NCBI GenBank assembly: GCA_020086605.1
Contig: JACBWW010000004.1
Location: 26,302,125 to 26,366,124, forward strand
Origin: Lanius collurio
Taxonomy: Eukaryota > Chordata > Aves > Passeriformes > Laniidae
Reading direction: 5' to 3'
DNA: 64,000 nucleotides
The translations under genes and the position numbers were made by a program. Shown piece by piece: positions 1 through 14,973 of this stretch. How positions within the stretch are numbered: position 1 is the first letter of the stretch; each line of letters begins with the position of its first letter. Under the pieces are notes generated by a model. That model was not told where the DNA came from. It made no database searches and saw nothing but the letters and a program-made list of their open reading frames with translations.

Positions 1-206
1 AGGCTGGAGCATTGGAGCATCTTTAAACGTCTGGCGTGGAGAAATCAAGCAGCTGTGCGTGGTGTTAAGGAAGACAACGGGAACTCGAGGGGCTTTTGTT
101 TATCCAGGGGACTGGAAGTGATGCGTTTTAATTAGTCTCTGATGTGAGAGGGAAAGGAGCTTTAAGAAAACAAGCATTCTGACTAAATTCAGCCTCTCGG
201 AGGACA
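1..206 (+). other. SCG5: Possible non-coding exon 1 (5' UTR) of SCG5, left end outside or at the window edge
   Basis: A near-consensus splice donor (ACA|GTAAGT) follows position 206, and the next good acceptor is the one at 875-876 before the SCG5 start exon. Mammalian SCG5 has a separate 5' UTR exon, so this would be its 3' part, followed by a 670 bp intron. Two tiny upstream ATGs occur (121 and near 140), each closed within a few codons. The stretch is not GC-rich, and no promoter is visible, so the assignment is only tentative. Transcript data would settle it. Confidence 0.33.
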
Positions 207-876
207 GTAAGTGTTACTTGCTTGTTGGGGTTTTGTTTTTGTTGTTAGCTTTGGGGTTTTTTTTCCTAATTAAACTACACTGTGCAGCCATTTAGTGAAA
301 GGGATTCAAGGAAACAAATGAAACCTATTTGTTTCAGGTGGGAAAGACGGTGCATATGAAGTCGAAAGCCTTTTGTCTTTGGGTGCAAACAGAATATATC
401 TAGGTTGTTTAGCAGTTTGTCATTATTGATTTTTCAGGCAATGCAACAATTGAGCTTGGAAAACACAGTTCCTGGCTGAAGAGTTCTCGGCTTTTAGACC
501 AGAGCTTTATAAAATAGTATAATAAACGTGGAGGGGGCAGAGGGGTGGATGGTGTAGTGGATGACGTATTCTCATCAAATGAAAAAGTGGATTAATTTTG
601 CTTGCAGTGACTGTTAATTAATGTTATGGAAAATGCAAATCAGAAAATTTATTTCTGCCATTTGCTGCTTAATATTTCTTTTAGAAGAGAAGAACATATC
701 CTCCCTATTCCTTCCCCGGCTTCCCCTGCCCAGCTGGCTAGACTGTCAGCTGCCCCTAGAACCCGTGGTAGTAAACTGTGAAGTCCAATAGTAGGATCAT
801 ATGTTATTTCCACCATGTATATAGGACTTTTTTCACCCCACTATAATTTATACTCAAATGCCTTTATTTTTCACAG

Positions 877-1108
877 GGTTAAGTGGCTACCACTATGATA
901 ACCACCTTAATTTTCAACATGATACTTCTGTGGGCATTTGGATTGGCTTCAGCTTTTAGCCATAGCCCTAGGACACCTGACAGGGTTACTGAAGCAGATA
1001 TTCAGAGGCTCCTCCATGGAGTTATGGAGCAACTGGGCATTGCCAGACCCCGGGTAGAATATCCAGCACACCAGGCTACGAATCTTGTTGGTCCACAGAG
1101 CATTGAAG
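877..1108 (+). CDS. SCG5: SCG5 exon 2 (start exon)
   Basis: The acceptor is TTTTTCACAG ending at 876 and the donor is GAAG|GTAGAT at 1109. The first 18 bases are 5' UTR and contain an in-frame TAA (880-882). Coding begins at 895 and covers residues 1-71 plus the first base of a glycine codon (phase 1). It encodes the signal peptide and the conserved amino-terminal domain, ending at VGPQSIEG. Unspliced readthrough would stop almost at once at TAG/TAA just after the donor. Confidence 0.95.
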
Positions 1109-4100
1109 GTAGATAATTTCTATTTTGAGTAATGATGAATTTATTAGTATGCTTTGGTAATAATTTATGTTTTGTTTATAGATGCAGAAAGAATATCCTG
1201 AGTGTAAAATCATAGACTTCTTCACCATGTTGTTTCTTGATCTTTGTTTTTAAATCACCAATCATCTTCCACCTTTGTTAATGTAAAGTTTTTGGAAGTA
1301 GTGGGGTTTTTTAATGTACAGACTTTGCAGAAATAGTTATGTTGTCTTGGCATTGTCTGATCTGTAGTGCCTCAAAACAATGGGTTTACTAAATTATTCC
1401 TGAATATTGTGTATAAATATATTACACATATATTTCATATGAAACAAGTGTGATCTATAGAGCCCAGATTTCATGGATTTTTAGAAACATTTGCAAACCA
1501 GAAGAGATCAGGTGTTTGTGGTGCCATGTGAGATAAAGGGAAAAACCTTACACTAGGGGTGTTCCTCGCCCTATATCCATGAGTAGCACCACAAAACCAT
1601 GTTGCAGGGATTAATGCTCTGGGCTCAGCTTCATTTTTTTTGGCCAACACCTCTGATCTCACACTGTGTAAGTTTTCCTTGGAATCAGTCTTTTACAGCT
1701 AAATAAATAATGTCAAATATCTGGCTCAAATGTTAGGACATTGAGATAGTGTTTCAATATGTTGCTATTTTAACTGAATAAATCAGCTTTTATTTTGGCA
1801 TGACAGCAAGAGGTTGAAGGTATGAAACACCAAAAAATATTGTTTATGTGTGAACACCAAAACAGGGCAGAAGCCCCCAGCCTTCCCCTCAGAATTAAAT
1901 CAATCTGACACAATGCAGTAAGACTCCACAGGCCATAAGTCTGTGTTCTCTTTTTTATCCTCATTCTGATCTACCCACTGTCCTAGCCAAACAGATACAA
2001 TTTCTTTAATGGAGGCTGAGGAGAGGATTAAAGCTGAATAGGCATTTCTACCAGATACTTGCAGACCTAAGTTTGTATATTTTTTGAAAGAAACGTTGAT
2101 GGACATATTTTTCTGCAAACTTCAATAGCAGAGACTAAGTTTAAAGAGTATAATTTGGTCTGTACCCTTTTCTCCTTTATGAGTGCTCATATGTAGAGAA
2201 ACTGGGACAGTTGATAGAAGTGAGTAATTTTATTCTCCATTTTCCTCTTTTCCCTAGATATTTTTTTAAAAAGAGAAATCTTAGAAAATATAAGCAAATC
2301 TGAGTCTCTGGCAAATATTTAATCTCAGCTGTTTGCTGTTACTTTCTAATTACAATGTTAGGAAAATCAGACCTCTTTGTCTAAGTATCTAAAGTTTTCT
2401 AGTGTTTGTGAGACTGAAGTAATGCTAGTTTTCCACCATCCATACAGTCTTCGACAGACAGCAGGTTGGACAAACATTTTTTTGCTTCTCCTTTTTTTTT
2501 TTTTTTAATAAAAAAAAGCATCTGCGTATGTAACAGAGTAAAGCTGAAAGGTAACAAATCCAGTTGGTTTATCATATTTAACTTTACCCTCTTGCTCATA
2601 TGAGGATGACTCTATTTTTTTTTTCAGTCCTACCATGAATATTTAACAGCCTATTGAGAAATTTCTGCAAAAGCAGAATGGTCTTGTGAGGTGAACACTA
2701 TTAGTCAGCGTAGAAATAGGCAAGTAAATCAGACCTTTGCATCAAATATTGCTTTTTGTAGTGTTCTGCAGTAGGTTTTTCAGATAGTAATCTCTTGCTC
2801 TTTCTTTGGTTTCTTGTGGTCATATGTGTCTAGTTATAGACAGATATGTCTAAAAGTATCTGGTTAGGAACTGCAGCCTAAGAAAGTGTGGTTTGCAGTT
2901 TCAAGGTTAGTGTTGTCTTACCTCATTGAACACAATATTTTCTCATAATGATTTTTTGAAAAAGTACATATAATTCAGTAAATTTTCACCACAAGTTTAT
3001 TTTTAAATATAGACCATGAATTATAGTATAGCTAATTCATCAAAACTTGCATTTGATTCTGAAAAAAATAAAGTTCATATGTTTTTAAATAGCATCAGTA
3101 CAAGTTTTTGCATTCTGAAGAATTCACCTACGGGCTTCGCACAACATATTCACACTCTTATCACTGGCTAGTAATTCCATGTGCGAGTGCTTAAAAAATT
3201 CTACGTGATAATTGAAAGGAAAAATAAGGGGGAAGGGAAGAAAGAGGTTTAACAATTATTAGAATGTGTCACAGCAAAACAGGGCTTTCATCTTAAATAC
3301 CGTCATAGCAAAGTGATAATTCACTAACCACTCTTCTGTTTTCACTGGGAATTTTTGCCTGAAAGTAATGCACACTAAAATTTGGCATGAAATGCTTATT
3401 ATTTATCAGAAATTCTGAGCTGCCAAAAGTGTAACCATATTTCAGACAGTAGGTTTCAGTGACCAATGTAAACATTTTAAAACCAGGTTCATTCCATGCC
3501 TGCATCCTCATCATTAAGGCCTTGACTGCTCTGGGGTGTGTTTATTTCTCATTTTCACTAGATACTGCATCTCAACTTAAAAACAACCCTCTGTCAATTA
3601 GACCTTGATAAATTTAGTATGATTCTACAGAAAGACGTTTTACTTAACAAAACATTTTTGCCAGAAATGGCCCCAGCAGCACAGACCCTGTGTTGACAGC
3701 TGTCATTGCCATCAGCTTCAGCTGAGCCACAGTTTCAGAGGTACCACTGATTTTCAAAAGGCCAGGATTTCACCCAATATATGTGTACACTTACAAACAT
3801 CATACTGTCAGGAAAAATAAAGTTTTGTGGCTTTGGAATTTGGAAACAAATTTAGGCTGCCATAATATAAAAAAGTTTACTCTTGCAACATGATAATAAT
3901 GAAATATTTGCAAATTTGAGTGATTGTTATAATAGCATTTCCCATGTTATTATTATTTCCACTCATAAGAACTTAATAATTTAACACACAACAAAAATAT
4001 CATTGCTGTTAATTTACAAGCAGATTTCCTGATCATGCTCATTTTCCATCTCAGCTTTCTAAGTTTTTTTTCTGGTGTTAATCATTCTATTTTTACTTTG

Positions 4101-7100
4101 AAATGTTAAAAATCAGAGGGTGGATGTGTTGCAAGGAACTGTTTATGATCATTCCCATCCTTACCTTCACATCCACCCTATCCCCTCCCTTGCCCAAAAG
4201 GTTTAGGGCTGACTTGGCTGTAGAACATGCAGTCACAAATATATTCCATACCAAAGAAAACTAAACGATGGACACTTATCAGATAACACATTTAGTAGCA
4301 TATGTTCTCTTTTTGAAGTGACCAGATAGTTTTCTTGTTGATGCATAGAAAAAAAATGTACAGCTTGTTAATTGAAAGGAATTTCTGCCTTTTATTCTAT
4401 TGAAATCTATAAAAGCATGGCTTTTTATTTTTCTTCTCCTTCCCTTTGCATGTGTCAATTTACTGTTGCTTCAGGTCAGGCTGCTAAAATAGGAGTAGTG
4501 TCTCGAGAATGCCTGATAAAAAGTTTAATCTGCAGGGAAATTACTGTGAAATTCAGGGAGCTGCAGAGGCAGTGTAAGCCCTCTTCCCTTGCTAGGGCTC
4601 CGTGAGTTAATAGGAGCAGGACAGATATGTCACAGAAACGGGATTTGCTGGCTCATTCCCTGAGCTCGTGTCCCGCAGCCAGCAGGTGGTGCAGGGCATG
4701 GAAGGAGCCAAACAGATCCTGCGTGATGAGTGTCAAGTGAAAATGTTTTTAGTATCTGAAAGGAGTGTCTTAGGAGCAGCTGGTTTTTGCCGGCCACTTA
4801 ATACATTATTCTTTCTGTACATCCCCTGATTCCTAAAAGTAATAAACTCATATTAAGTACTCTAATTTCTCCAAGAATATTCACTCTCCTTGTTAATTCA
4901 TCTTGTCAGAAAGCTATATTGGAGTCGCTAAGGAGCATCTATAAAAAGAGTGGAAAACACAGAAAAGCAAAATAGGAATTTTAACTGAGTGGCTGTGCTT
5001 CTGTACTTTCTGTTCAGCTTCTCAATGAAATAGTATGCAAGCCCTTCGGGGCTATATTCAAGCTTTTATGGGTAAGAATAGGGCTGTATCTATGTTAAAA
5101 GAGAACAAAAAGGTAAAATAAAAAAATGCATTTAACATTTCAAAATCAAAGAAATTATTTTTTCTGCCTGGCAGGGAGTTTATGAAGTAAGAGGCCACAC
5201 TTTTTTTTTTCTTTCCTTGCATGCTTTCAATTTTGTGCCAATATTTAAAGTGGTTTTTTTGTTTGTTATTGTTTGGTTTTCTGTTGTTTTCCTTTTTCCT
5301 GAGGAGTGGAAGAGAATAAGTGTATAATGTAAATTTCAGGCCTGTTACACCCTGCGTAGGAGAACAGTAAAAATCCCACTTAAACACATGGGGGCACCAG
5401 TAGCTCATCTTGAGCAGTTTATAGCACTTTGTAATTGGAAATCTGAAGGCTCATTTTCTTTTTGCAAATATCATTGCCTACCATAAAATCAATACAACAG
5501 AAAGCCTCCTGTGTGGTTTGTTTGTGTTTGATTTAGTTGTTTTTATTTCTAAAAACCACTTCAAATGAAATGATTGTTGGTAAAGGTGCTGGCATGACAG
5601 CCCAGAGTCTGAAGTTTTCAGTCTGCAGAAGAGGCATAATGCTGACAACCTCAGTGACAATATTAAAAGATGTCTCTTAAATTGTGATCGTTTGTAGCTA
5701 TAAGAAAAAATAAAAAAAAGATGCCTCTTAGGGAGGCATTTGATTCTCCTGCAGAGACTCCTCATCGCTATTGGAAACAAGCTGGAGTTTACTTGATTAT
5801 TTTGAAAGGAAATAAGCACATGTTTATTGTTTTAGAAAAATGTAGTTACTGTTTGTCAGATTGAGATGATAAAACTCAAGAGAGTGTGGAACATTATGCA
5901 AATATGTCTACTAACAACTGTTAATTAATGGCTTTTCAGCAGAGACTCTACAAATAACACTCTACATGAAACCTGCAGTCCACAAAATGATGCAGATTAC
6001 TCATGCAAGTTAATAGTGTCTATTTTGTTTATATTTTACCAATAAGAAAACTAAGGGTTTTCTTATTAGTAAATAAGTGTATTACTTTGCTGTCTGTCCT
6101 CTATTATGCCTGCAAGACAGGTACTTGTCTCCTACAGGAACATAAAAATCTTTGTATTAGAAAGACGCAAAAGCTTTTGCTGATGAATTCAGTGAAACCA
6201 GCGCAGAAATGACCTTTGCACTCATTCACTTTCAGGCTAATGTGTGCTATGCTTATACCCCAATATATTTGGACTTCCTTGAGCGACTAGAAGTAATGCC
6301 CATTGGCACATGGCTGTTGTACGACATCTGGGGGCCAGCAAACACGGCGGTGCGGTGGCTGCATCCCCTTTGCCCCAGGGTGTGCGCTGCGTGCCAGCAG
6401 CCGGGGGCAGCGGGGTCGGAGCCGGCTGCACCCGGCTGAGCTGGGGCACAGCCAGCGAGGCTGATCGGGGCTGCTCCGGGCCATCAACTGAGAGCAAAGA
6501 GTCCCCACCATGGTCTGGCACTTGCCTTATCGTACCTGTTCTGCAGAGGAAGTCCTGCCGCAGCTGCAGCACTCGGTTGCATTCGCACTGGGACTGCTTT
6601 GCTGAAGCGCACGTCTTTAACCAAACGCTGTGCTATGGGCCTGACCTGTAACCAACTCAAAGCCCAAAGTCACTCTACTAGGCTCTGCTTTTAGGTTTTG
6701 CTTGTTGTTGTGGTTTGGAGTTTGTTTGGTTTTTTGGTTTTTTCTCCAAATCATCTAAATAGCCCAGAAAATATGATTTCAAAATTTAATATGGGCATCT
6801 CAATTTTTTAAGTAAAATGAAAGTGGCAAACCTATAGTTTTTTATACATTAATATGTAAATATCTGGATTTGTATAGATATGAATAAAAATACCTATTTT
6901 CTTTGCATTTTATTCCAAAAATTGTAGTGTTAAGTGTAACCAGAATTTGAGTATCAGGTAGTGATACATGTCATAAGAGAGGTGCCTTAGAATGCTAATT
7001 TCTGAGTTTAAAAGCTAATGACAGTGACGAATGACAGCAGTGGCTTACAGTGGATTTTCTTTGTCTGAGTGATATGGCGCAGGTCTATGAAGAAATTACA

Positions 7101-10100
7101 CATCAAATGTTAATACCTCTAACTCCACAAACAGGAAAATGTTGAGGTGGTGTGACTTTATTTTTATTAAGGAAAAGTCTTTGAAAATTTGGCCTGTAAT
7201 ATCTTTGATTCCATATGAATTTATAAGCCATGACCAACATGAATAAGAAAGCCAAGCTGGTGTTTGTGCTGCTATGTGGAGGTCATACCAGGTTACTTCA
7301 ATGTGTTTCCCAGTTTTCCCTCTTGAGAAGCGAGGGCAGGATCCAGCAAAGGTGGTAGGTATTACTGCTATGAGCTCTGCCATGACTGAACTTTGGGAAC
7401 TGCCCTTTCTCACTGCCCCAGAGCTGTGGGAGGGGTGCAGGTGGTGATCCTGTGTTCTCAGTGTGGCTGGGAGCATGCAGGGGAAATTCTTACATTTAAT
7501 GTGCTTGTCAGAGAAGTCAGTCAATGGAGAACACAAGAAGAAAAGAGTATTAATCCCTGTTTCTCTCTAGATCTCTGGTATTTGCATGTGGATCTGACTG
7601 AGGAACCTATTTAGATTTGAGGCTTTGAAACCTTTTCTTGAAACATCCTCCTCTTGTGATTGCAGAAGGTTGTGCAGGCATCACAAAGCCCTGATGAGGA
7701 ATCAAGAAGATAAAGTGACTCTAAATCTTAAAACCTCCTACTAACTAATGTTATGTGGTACATAACAGTCGGCACTGTTATGTACTGACTACTGCTGCTG
7801 TTCATAAAGTCATCTTTAAAAATGCTGCCAAAGGAGAAAGAGTCCCATCTCAAGCAGCTTTCAGGAAAGAAAGATGGCAGGTCTGTAGGGATTTAGAATT
7901 AAGTAGATTGTCATGTACCTAAAGATAATTAATCTATTAGAGTGGAATTTGTAGCCACAATTATTTTTTTGTACATGTTAGTAGAGGGAAAAATCCAGTA
8001 GGAGAGGTAAGAAACCTGAAGAGGAGAGGGAGTATGATAGCTTCTGTTTTGTCTGATGCTTTATAGTAGCTATGTTTTCTAATATTGGCAGATGGTATAG
8101 AGAAATTTAATGTGAATATGTAAAATTCCATCTAACCTTGCAATACGATCCCAAAGTATTTTCAAAATTCTGTCAGTGAGGATTGGCTGAATTATTATGA
8201 GCTCTCGTTTTCAAAGAGTTTTTCCCTGCTTGTCTCTCATGAGGAGACTGAAGGGAGGCCTCATTGCAGTTACAACTTCCTCATGAGAGGAAGAAGAGGG
8301 GCAGGTGCTGATTTTTCCTCTGCAGTGAGCAGTAACAGGGCCCAAGGGAATGGTCTCAGGTTGTCAATAGGTTGGATGTTAGGGCAAGGTTCTTCACCCA
8401 GAGGGTGTTTGGGCACTGGAACATCTCTCCAGGGCAGTGGTCACAGCATCAGCCTGACAGAGTTCAAGAAGCATTTGGACACTGCTCTTGGGCACAGGGT
8501 GTAACTCTTGGGATGTCCGATGCAGATCCAGGAGTTGGACTTGGTGATCCCTGTGGGTCCCTTCCCATTCTGCATATTCTGTGATTCTGTGAGCATGCTA
8601 TGATTTTTACCTTTCTGTATTTGTTCTCAAAATCGGCTGCATTTCCCATGCTCCCACCTGAATTTTAAATTAAATTGCAGTAAGAAAATACTTTTAAGTT
8701 TATTTGGTTCTAAGAAGAGATAATTTAGAAACCTAAACAAAGAAAAGACTCTTCTTGATTTTGATGTTGTACCAGGAGACAGGATCTCTGGCACTCTCCA
8801 AAGGTTTCCAGAGTTTTTTCTCTGTGCTTGTCATGGTGTGTGTGCTCAGCAGTGCTCTCAGCTGCAGGGATGAATGAGAGCAATGTTGTCAGCTGAAGAA
8901 GCTGGTTCCTCTCCTTGGGATGTTTTAGTACATCAAGTTGGCTGATCTGAGTCCCTTTTGCAGCACCAAAGAGCAGTGTTGGGCCTGCTCTTACCCTCCA
9001 GGGCTCTTCATTTCCCCTCTCTGTCGCATCCTCTTTGTATGCCAATGCCTTTATCCAAGTGTAGAAGAAGCCTCATCTTGACTGAGGCAGCTTTGCATGG
9101 AAGAGCCTCTGCTTTTGGAGTTCTGAGGTATTACCAGCTCACCAAGGTGGAGGCCACAGCCCTGTAGCTTCGCACAATGAATGATCACCAGGAGGTTGTT
9201 TGGGTCAGTTGAGAAATCTGCCCGGTAGCAGCTGTCAGACAGTCATGGGAAGGTTTTAAACCTGCTGGAGAACCATCTGGGACCTTGAGCCATCTGAATG
9301 GAAAATAGAATTTGATGAATATGAATGGGGAAATGAACACAAAAATTTTCCAAAGTTCAGTGGAGCAGTAGAGACAAAACATGGATGTTCTGGATGTTTC
9401 TGGTGCATCCAGGCTTCACATCATAGGAGTGAAAGGAATATTTTTCTGTGAATGTGTTGACACTGATTGAGCATTTGGACTTCTCATGCAGCTGGTGTCA
9501 ATGCCAGCGAATAACATGTTCCAGTCTTTTGTTGGCACATTTACATTTATAGGATAGAAATAGAGTCCCATCCCTCAAAGGATGAAGGAGGTCACTCTTT
9601 TCCTTTAGTTGCCCTGTTTCCCACAGCCACATGCTGCACACGTGTTCAGTAGTGAGGCTGTGCTGTGGCAGTGACAGGAGGGTGCTCTTTGCTGGCTTTG
9701 GGTGTTTTTTTCACTCTGGTGTGTGATGGTCACAAGGCAGAGTGGCAGAGGGGCTGTGTGCTGCACGATGCACTGGGTGTGAAAAAAGGGTGAGCTTATC
9801 CATATGGTGAAGTGCAAAAGCCACTGTTTAGCTGAAGGACAAGTTGATAGAGGACTGTTCAACCAAGGCAGGCATAAGAGATTGCTTTTTTTCACTTTGT
9901 CAGTGAGTGGGCTGCTGGATTTTTTTTATTGTGTATACAATTTGAATAATAATGACATATAAGCTACTGTTATAAATTTATTGTGAGAGGCACGGGCATT
10001 ACTTTGGTCCTAACCATTTCACAATAAGAGCCTTTCATATCTTAAATATTTGTACTGTTTGTAATTAAAATATGGGATAAAATTGAATTATTTGCTGACA

Positions 10101-13100
10101 GCAAGGTCAGTAATTGTATGATGTGTGTGCTTAAGGCTTTAGAAAAATTTATCCCTCTGCATAGAAAAAGAAAATAAGTCTTTATAGTTTTGAGAAACTT
10201 TGTGTCATTAAAGAGAAGACAAGCTGACTCTGGAATCTGGGATGCCTGAGCATGTATAGCTGTAGTGCTTTTGGGTTTCCCGAGGCATGCTCTTGAATGG
10301 TTAAGGAAGTTGGCTAGGTTTGCATTTTTCCATTCTTTGTTCTCCTATGCTTTTTCTTCTTCCCTATTCTCTTATTTAGTGGCTTCTGTGGAATAGACAA
10401 AATGTGATAATTTATAAGTCTTTCAGTTCCTCTCACTTCCCGTGCTTAATCAATCTCAGTAAGCAGGATAGGACTCTCTAGGATGAAGCAAGCTGAAGAC
10501 GCAAAAAGCAAATGGCACTGGGGCAGTAAACCCTTCAGAAGTGTAAGAAAGGGTAAGGAAAAAGTAAATGTATTTTTTGTATTCAGGATTTTTGGAGAGC
10601 TTACACGGTGGGGAGTCCTGCCGATAATAAAGGAAAAGAATAAGTAAGTTAGTGGATGGTGTCCCAGTTTAACATATAAGAGCACTGGGAAGCATTCTGT
10701 CAAACCTGCCTTTGATTGGGTAGATGTTCCTTTGGAATGTGACAATAACACAACAAACGTAGATATGGCAAGCTGACTGGGGATGAAAATGCAGGATAGT
10801 ATGGGAAGCTGTCACTGTGAAGTTGTCACAAGCACCTCTGATTCATGGAGGAGACACTGTAAACAATCTTGAAGATTTTTCCCAGTTATAAGAATAGTCC
10901 AGATTAAAAAAAGATTTTGCAAAGTAGGAAATATGTTATTGCATCTCTGATTAGTATCTATTTGCTCTCTTGGGAACCTTGGGCAAATGGGATAAGGTAT
11001 ACCAGGCTTCCCTTGCTTGGAGTTTGTACAGGTCAAGATAAGAGATGCCATTTTTGCTCAGGGAGAAGATTCCCCTGTGAATCTGTGAGGGGCTTGGACA
11101 CTCTGACTGAGGCATCTAGTATGACTCTCTAAGTAAAGGGCTTTAACTTGGGATTTGGGATTTATTTGCCCACAACAGATACTCATGATCCTTCCTACTT
11201 TGTATCTCTGTGCTAAGATTGGCCTGACTACCAATTTTCTGAATTTGTAATTGGGGTAACTCTATCTTTACTGTGACATGGGAAATGGTTTCAATGAGAC
11301 TGAAAGGCAAATTTGTCCTATTATTTATCTTTAAATGTTCTACAATAATATTTCACTTTTGAAAATCCATTCTCATTGACTTTCTCAAACTGACTCTTCT
11401 GGGGGACAGCACTGCCTGCTTATATTTGATATAGGGGATTGCTCCCCAAAGATTAGTTCCAGCTGTGCTTTACACTACCAATAGATGGCTAGCAGCAGCT
11501 AAAACTTCAGTGGACTAACAGCATTTCCAATGAATGTGTTTGATGAGGGAAATAGTCAATACTTGCAAGAAATTAGTTGCTCTTCGTGTTTCTCTTCCTG
11601 TTTTTTTTTTCCTCCACGAACAGAGTGGTTATGTTGTCTGCAGGGCTGGGAGACTCACACAGACAGTACTGCTCTTACAAAGAAATGAGTTGAAATGTAT
11701 GCACTTCAAAGTTTTAATCATTCCAAGGCTCTCTAATGGAAATGATACCAGCAGCTGATGAGCTGGTAGAATGCTTTTCCAGAATTACAATAACAGTGAG
11801 AGGCATTGTTCTTTTTTTGTTTTCTGCCCTGCAACAGTTCAAGAATAGTTCTAGATGACTACATATATTCATGTATTTTAAATAAAATTCAAAGCTTACT
11901 TGGGACAATACTGACCTTAGCTCAAGAGACCTAAACCTCTAGTTTATCCTGTAGGAATGTAAAATACCTAATAATAAATGCTCACAGAAATTCCACATGT
12001 AAAAGGGAGCTGGTTGTTTTGGGGTGATTTTTTTTGGTAGTATGTGGCACTGAAACCCTGTTCATATAAGTAAGGAGATATGGGAAAAACATAGATTTAT
12101 CTAGCTCACCCTTTCTCAGTACAAGGGTGTTATCCCTACTATTCTGGATTTTTGATAGTCCAGGTTCAAATAATTTAACAATGGTGTCTCTCACGGTTCC
12201 CTTGGATAGGAAATTATGAAAAGTTTCTTGATATTTAGTTGCATTTTCTTTTTCTTTCAGACTCTGCCTCAAGGTTCAAGAAACCAATCTTGTGCTATTT
12301 CTGTCACTGACTGTATATGTTTGTATCCCAATATTTTGACTTGATAGCTGCAGTGTATTTAATCCTAATATGTTTCTTCAAACCAGTAATGTTATAATAT
12401 CAAAACTAATGCAACTAATGAGAGTTACTGTACATAATGCCCCTCCTTTGTACATTCAAAGTATTTCATTTTTATTATTGTAGTCTTTGCTGAGTGCACT
12501 ATTTATCAGTTTATAAGGAATGAGCTTTGCTGATGCTATTAAATCACTCAAGTGTGCTAAATTATGGCACCAGAGCAGGTGCTATTGTCTGCACCTCTTT
12601 TGGAAAGAAAGGAAAAACCCACAAATGATCCTGGACATTTATACTTAAAGGAAACAATCCTTTATATTAATATAAAAAGATTGGTTTGTACTCAGTCAAG
12701 GCAATTCTTGGCAGTCAGTTTAAACTTACATGTATATATAGCACACTGGAGCCTGCTAAGTACCTCTGTTTTCTTTATGGATGGAGCTTTGGTGCCAAGA
12801 GGTCTGAACCACATGCAGGCACAGATAGGCTTCTATCTGATGGATTGTCCCATAGTGAACCACATTGTATACAGGAGGTTCAAACACGTATTGATTATGT
12901 GGTTCCTTAGTTTACAGCAGAATCATAACCTGATGCTTTTAAGTACATATATGTAATCAATCTTCATGTGAAGGAACTCAGGACAAAAGAAGTATTTTAT
13001 GCTGTACATTAGAAATTATATTATATTACATTAGATTAAATGTACGTTATACATTTTTTTAACCTCACAGCCATAACATTATTGTCATCTTTGTGTGGAC

Positions 13101-14973
13101 TATGGACTGTAAATGTATAATAAAGTTCAGAGTGGGTCTAATCCTGTTCTGCTTTTTGCACCAGGTCTCAGGGTCAGCTACAAGCGAAACCCCATATAAC
13201 AGAGATGCAATTTTTTATAGGGGTAGTTTAAAGTTTGTTACATACCTGTAAAACTTTTCTGCAACGCTGCATTACAGAATAAGAGACTTGTACTTGAGGG
13301 GGGGAATTAGCACATTGATTAGATTTTAGTCTATTGTGCAAATAAAATGAAAATATATGTGCTTATAGACTAACTTGCTTCTGGTACTATAATGCCAACA
13401 TCCAACTGATCATTTGCAAAATTCATTTGCAAAATTTGCCTCAACTGCTACTTCTAAATGTAGAAATCAATAAGAAATATGTATTTTGTATTTGAGGGCC
13501 TTCTGTTAGAAATTTTTGCAAGTGATTATGTTAGCTTACAATGTTTGACTGTATAAAGAGATGATTTACGCTGGAAATATTCATTTGTAATTTGGTACAG
13601 GAGTACTTTAATGATTCTTTTGGAGCAGCTTTCATGTTCAGAGGCTTTATTCACATCTTCTAGATCTATGAAAAATATATAAATTGGAAATAAGAGTATA
13701 GGTGATAATATGGTGATTTTGCTATTTACCCGACCAGTTGTATCTGCGTTCAGTCATTAACTCATATTTTCCAATTGTTCAGATTCCTTTTCCTCTCAAT
13801 TCATTGTTAGTAGAATTTATATGTTGACTGTATGCTGTTATCCCTCATTAAATACGGTTTTAAAAAAATTCTGCTTTGCTGTCACACAACCATCTCAGTT
13901 GCTGCAGTGTGTGTGGTGGCTGGCTTTGTCAGGGAAGAAGAACATGCTTGAAACTATTTATTTGTCTGAAATTCAAAAGAATAGTGTACAATAGTATTTA
14001 AAAACTCCACAAGCAGCTGGGGTTTAGCCTGTGGATGCATTTGGCCAGTAAGGCATGCAGAAAAGATCTGGGACAGATAATTATTTGAAGAGACGCATAG
14101 AGACAGAGAGTGGCCTGAGTTTGCTTCCTAAATCTTTAGTGGAAGACCCTAGTTGCCAAAGGCAAGGCACAAAACTGAGGCATGTGGGAGAAGGCCACAG
14201 CACACCAGTTTTGGGTGCAGTTGCCCAAGAATGGCAGGCCCATCATTATGTCTTCTGTCAGTGAGTGACAAAACCTGCTGCACACTGCTGCTGTGACCCT
14301 GCAGTGATGGTGCTCTGGGTCCCACAGGGAAAAGGTAATCTTGTACCTAAAGGTGTGGAAGTCACTGGCTGGGATGCTTTGTAACACATTGACTACTGTG
14401 GAGGTATCTGTGAACAAGAATCCCCATCAACAACAGGGACTCTTCACCACTTTTCATCATTACAACAGGAAATGCAAATTTATATTTAAGAATTGGTTTG
14501 ATTTAAAAATAATTTTTCTAGGTGTACACAACAGAATTTTCTAGAATACCCCAGGTTCCCAAGGACCTTAATACTGTAAGTCCCATTGGGACTTAATTTA
14601 TTAATGTATTTCTAGGCTGTGCAGGTAGTATTTCTTTCTACAGTGCCATTAAATTTGTGTTCCTGCCACCATGCTGTCTTGCCATATCTTCTATTGCTAG
14701 TTGCTACAATGAACAGTAATAGTATTAGTGAAGATTATTGTGCTTTAAATGTATCAGGTCTCATTATTGTCTCATGTTTCTTTTTCTTTACATTTTCTTG
14801 CCTAAAACTTTCACAGTCAAGTAAAAAACAGGCCTAAGATTAATAATACGTGGCCGATTTTGTTCCTAGTTTCATTTTTAATTATCTATTAAAAGTTACT
14901 GGATTTAGGTCACATGGTTATGTTTCTAAAAGAGATGCTTGAAATCTAAACTTGGATTTGTCTCTAAAACAAT

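Noticed and set aside
883..894. GTG at 883 as the SCG5 start
   Set aside because: Eukaryotic initiation at GTG is rare, a proper ATG with A at -3 lies at 895, and the signal peptide fits from there.
8283..8649. Short open frames over 8.3-8.65 kb
   Set aside because: They lie across the 3' end of a CR1 retroposon, which is non-coding there.
12564..12956. 130-codon + strand frame in SCG5 intron 2
   Set aside because: No known motif, deep inside an intron and flanked by AT-rich neutral-looking DNA.
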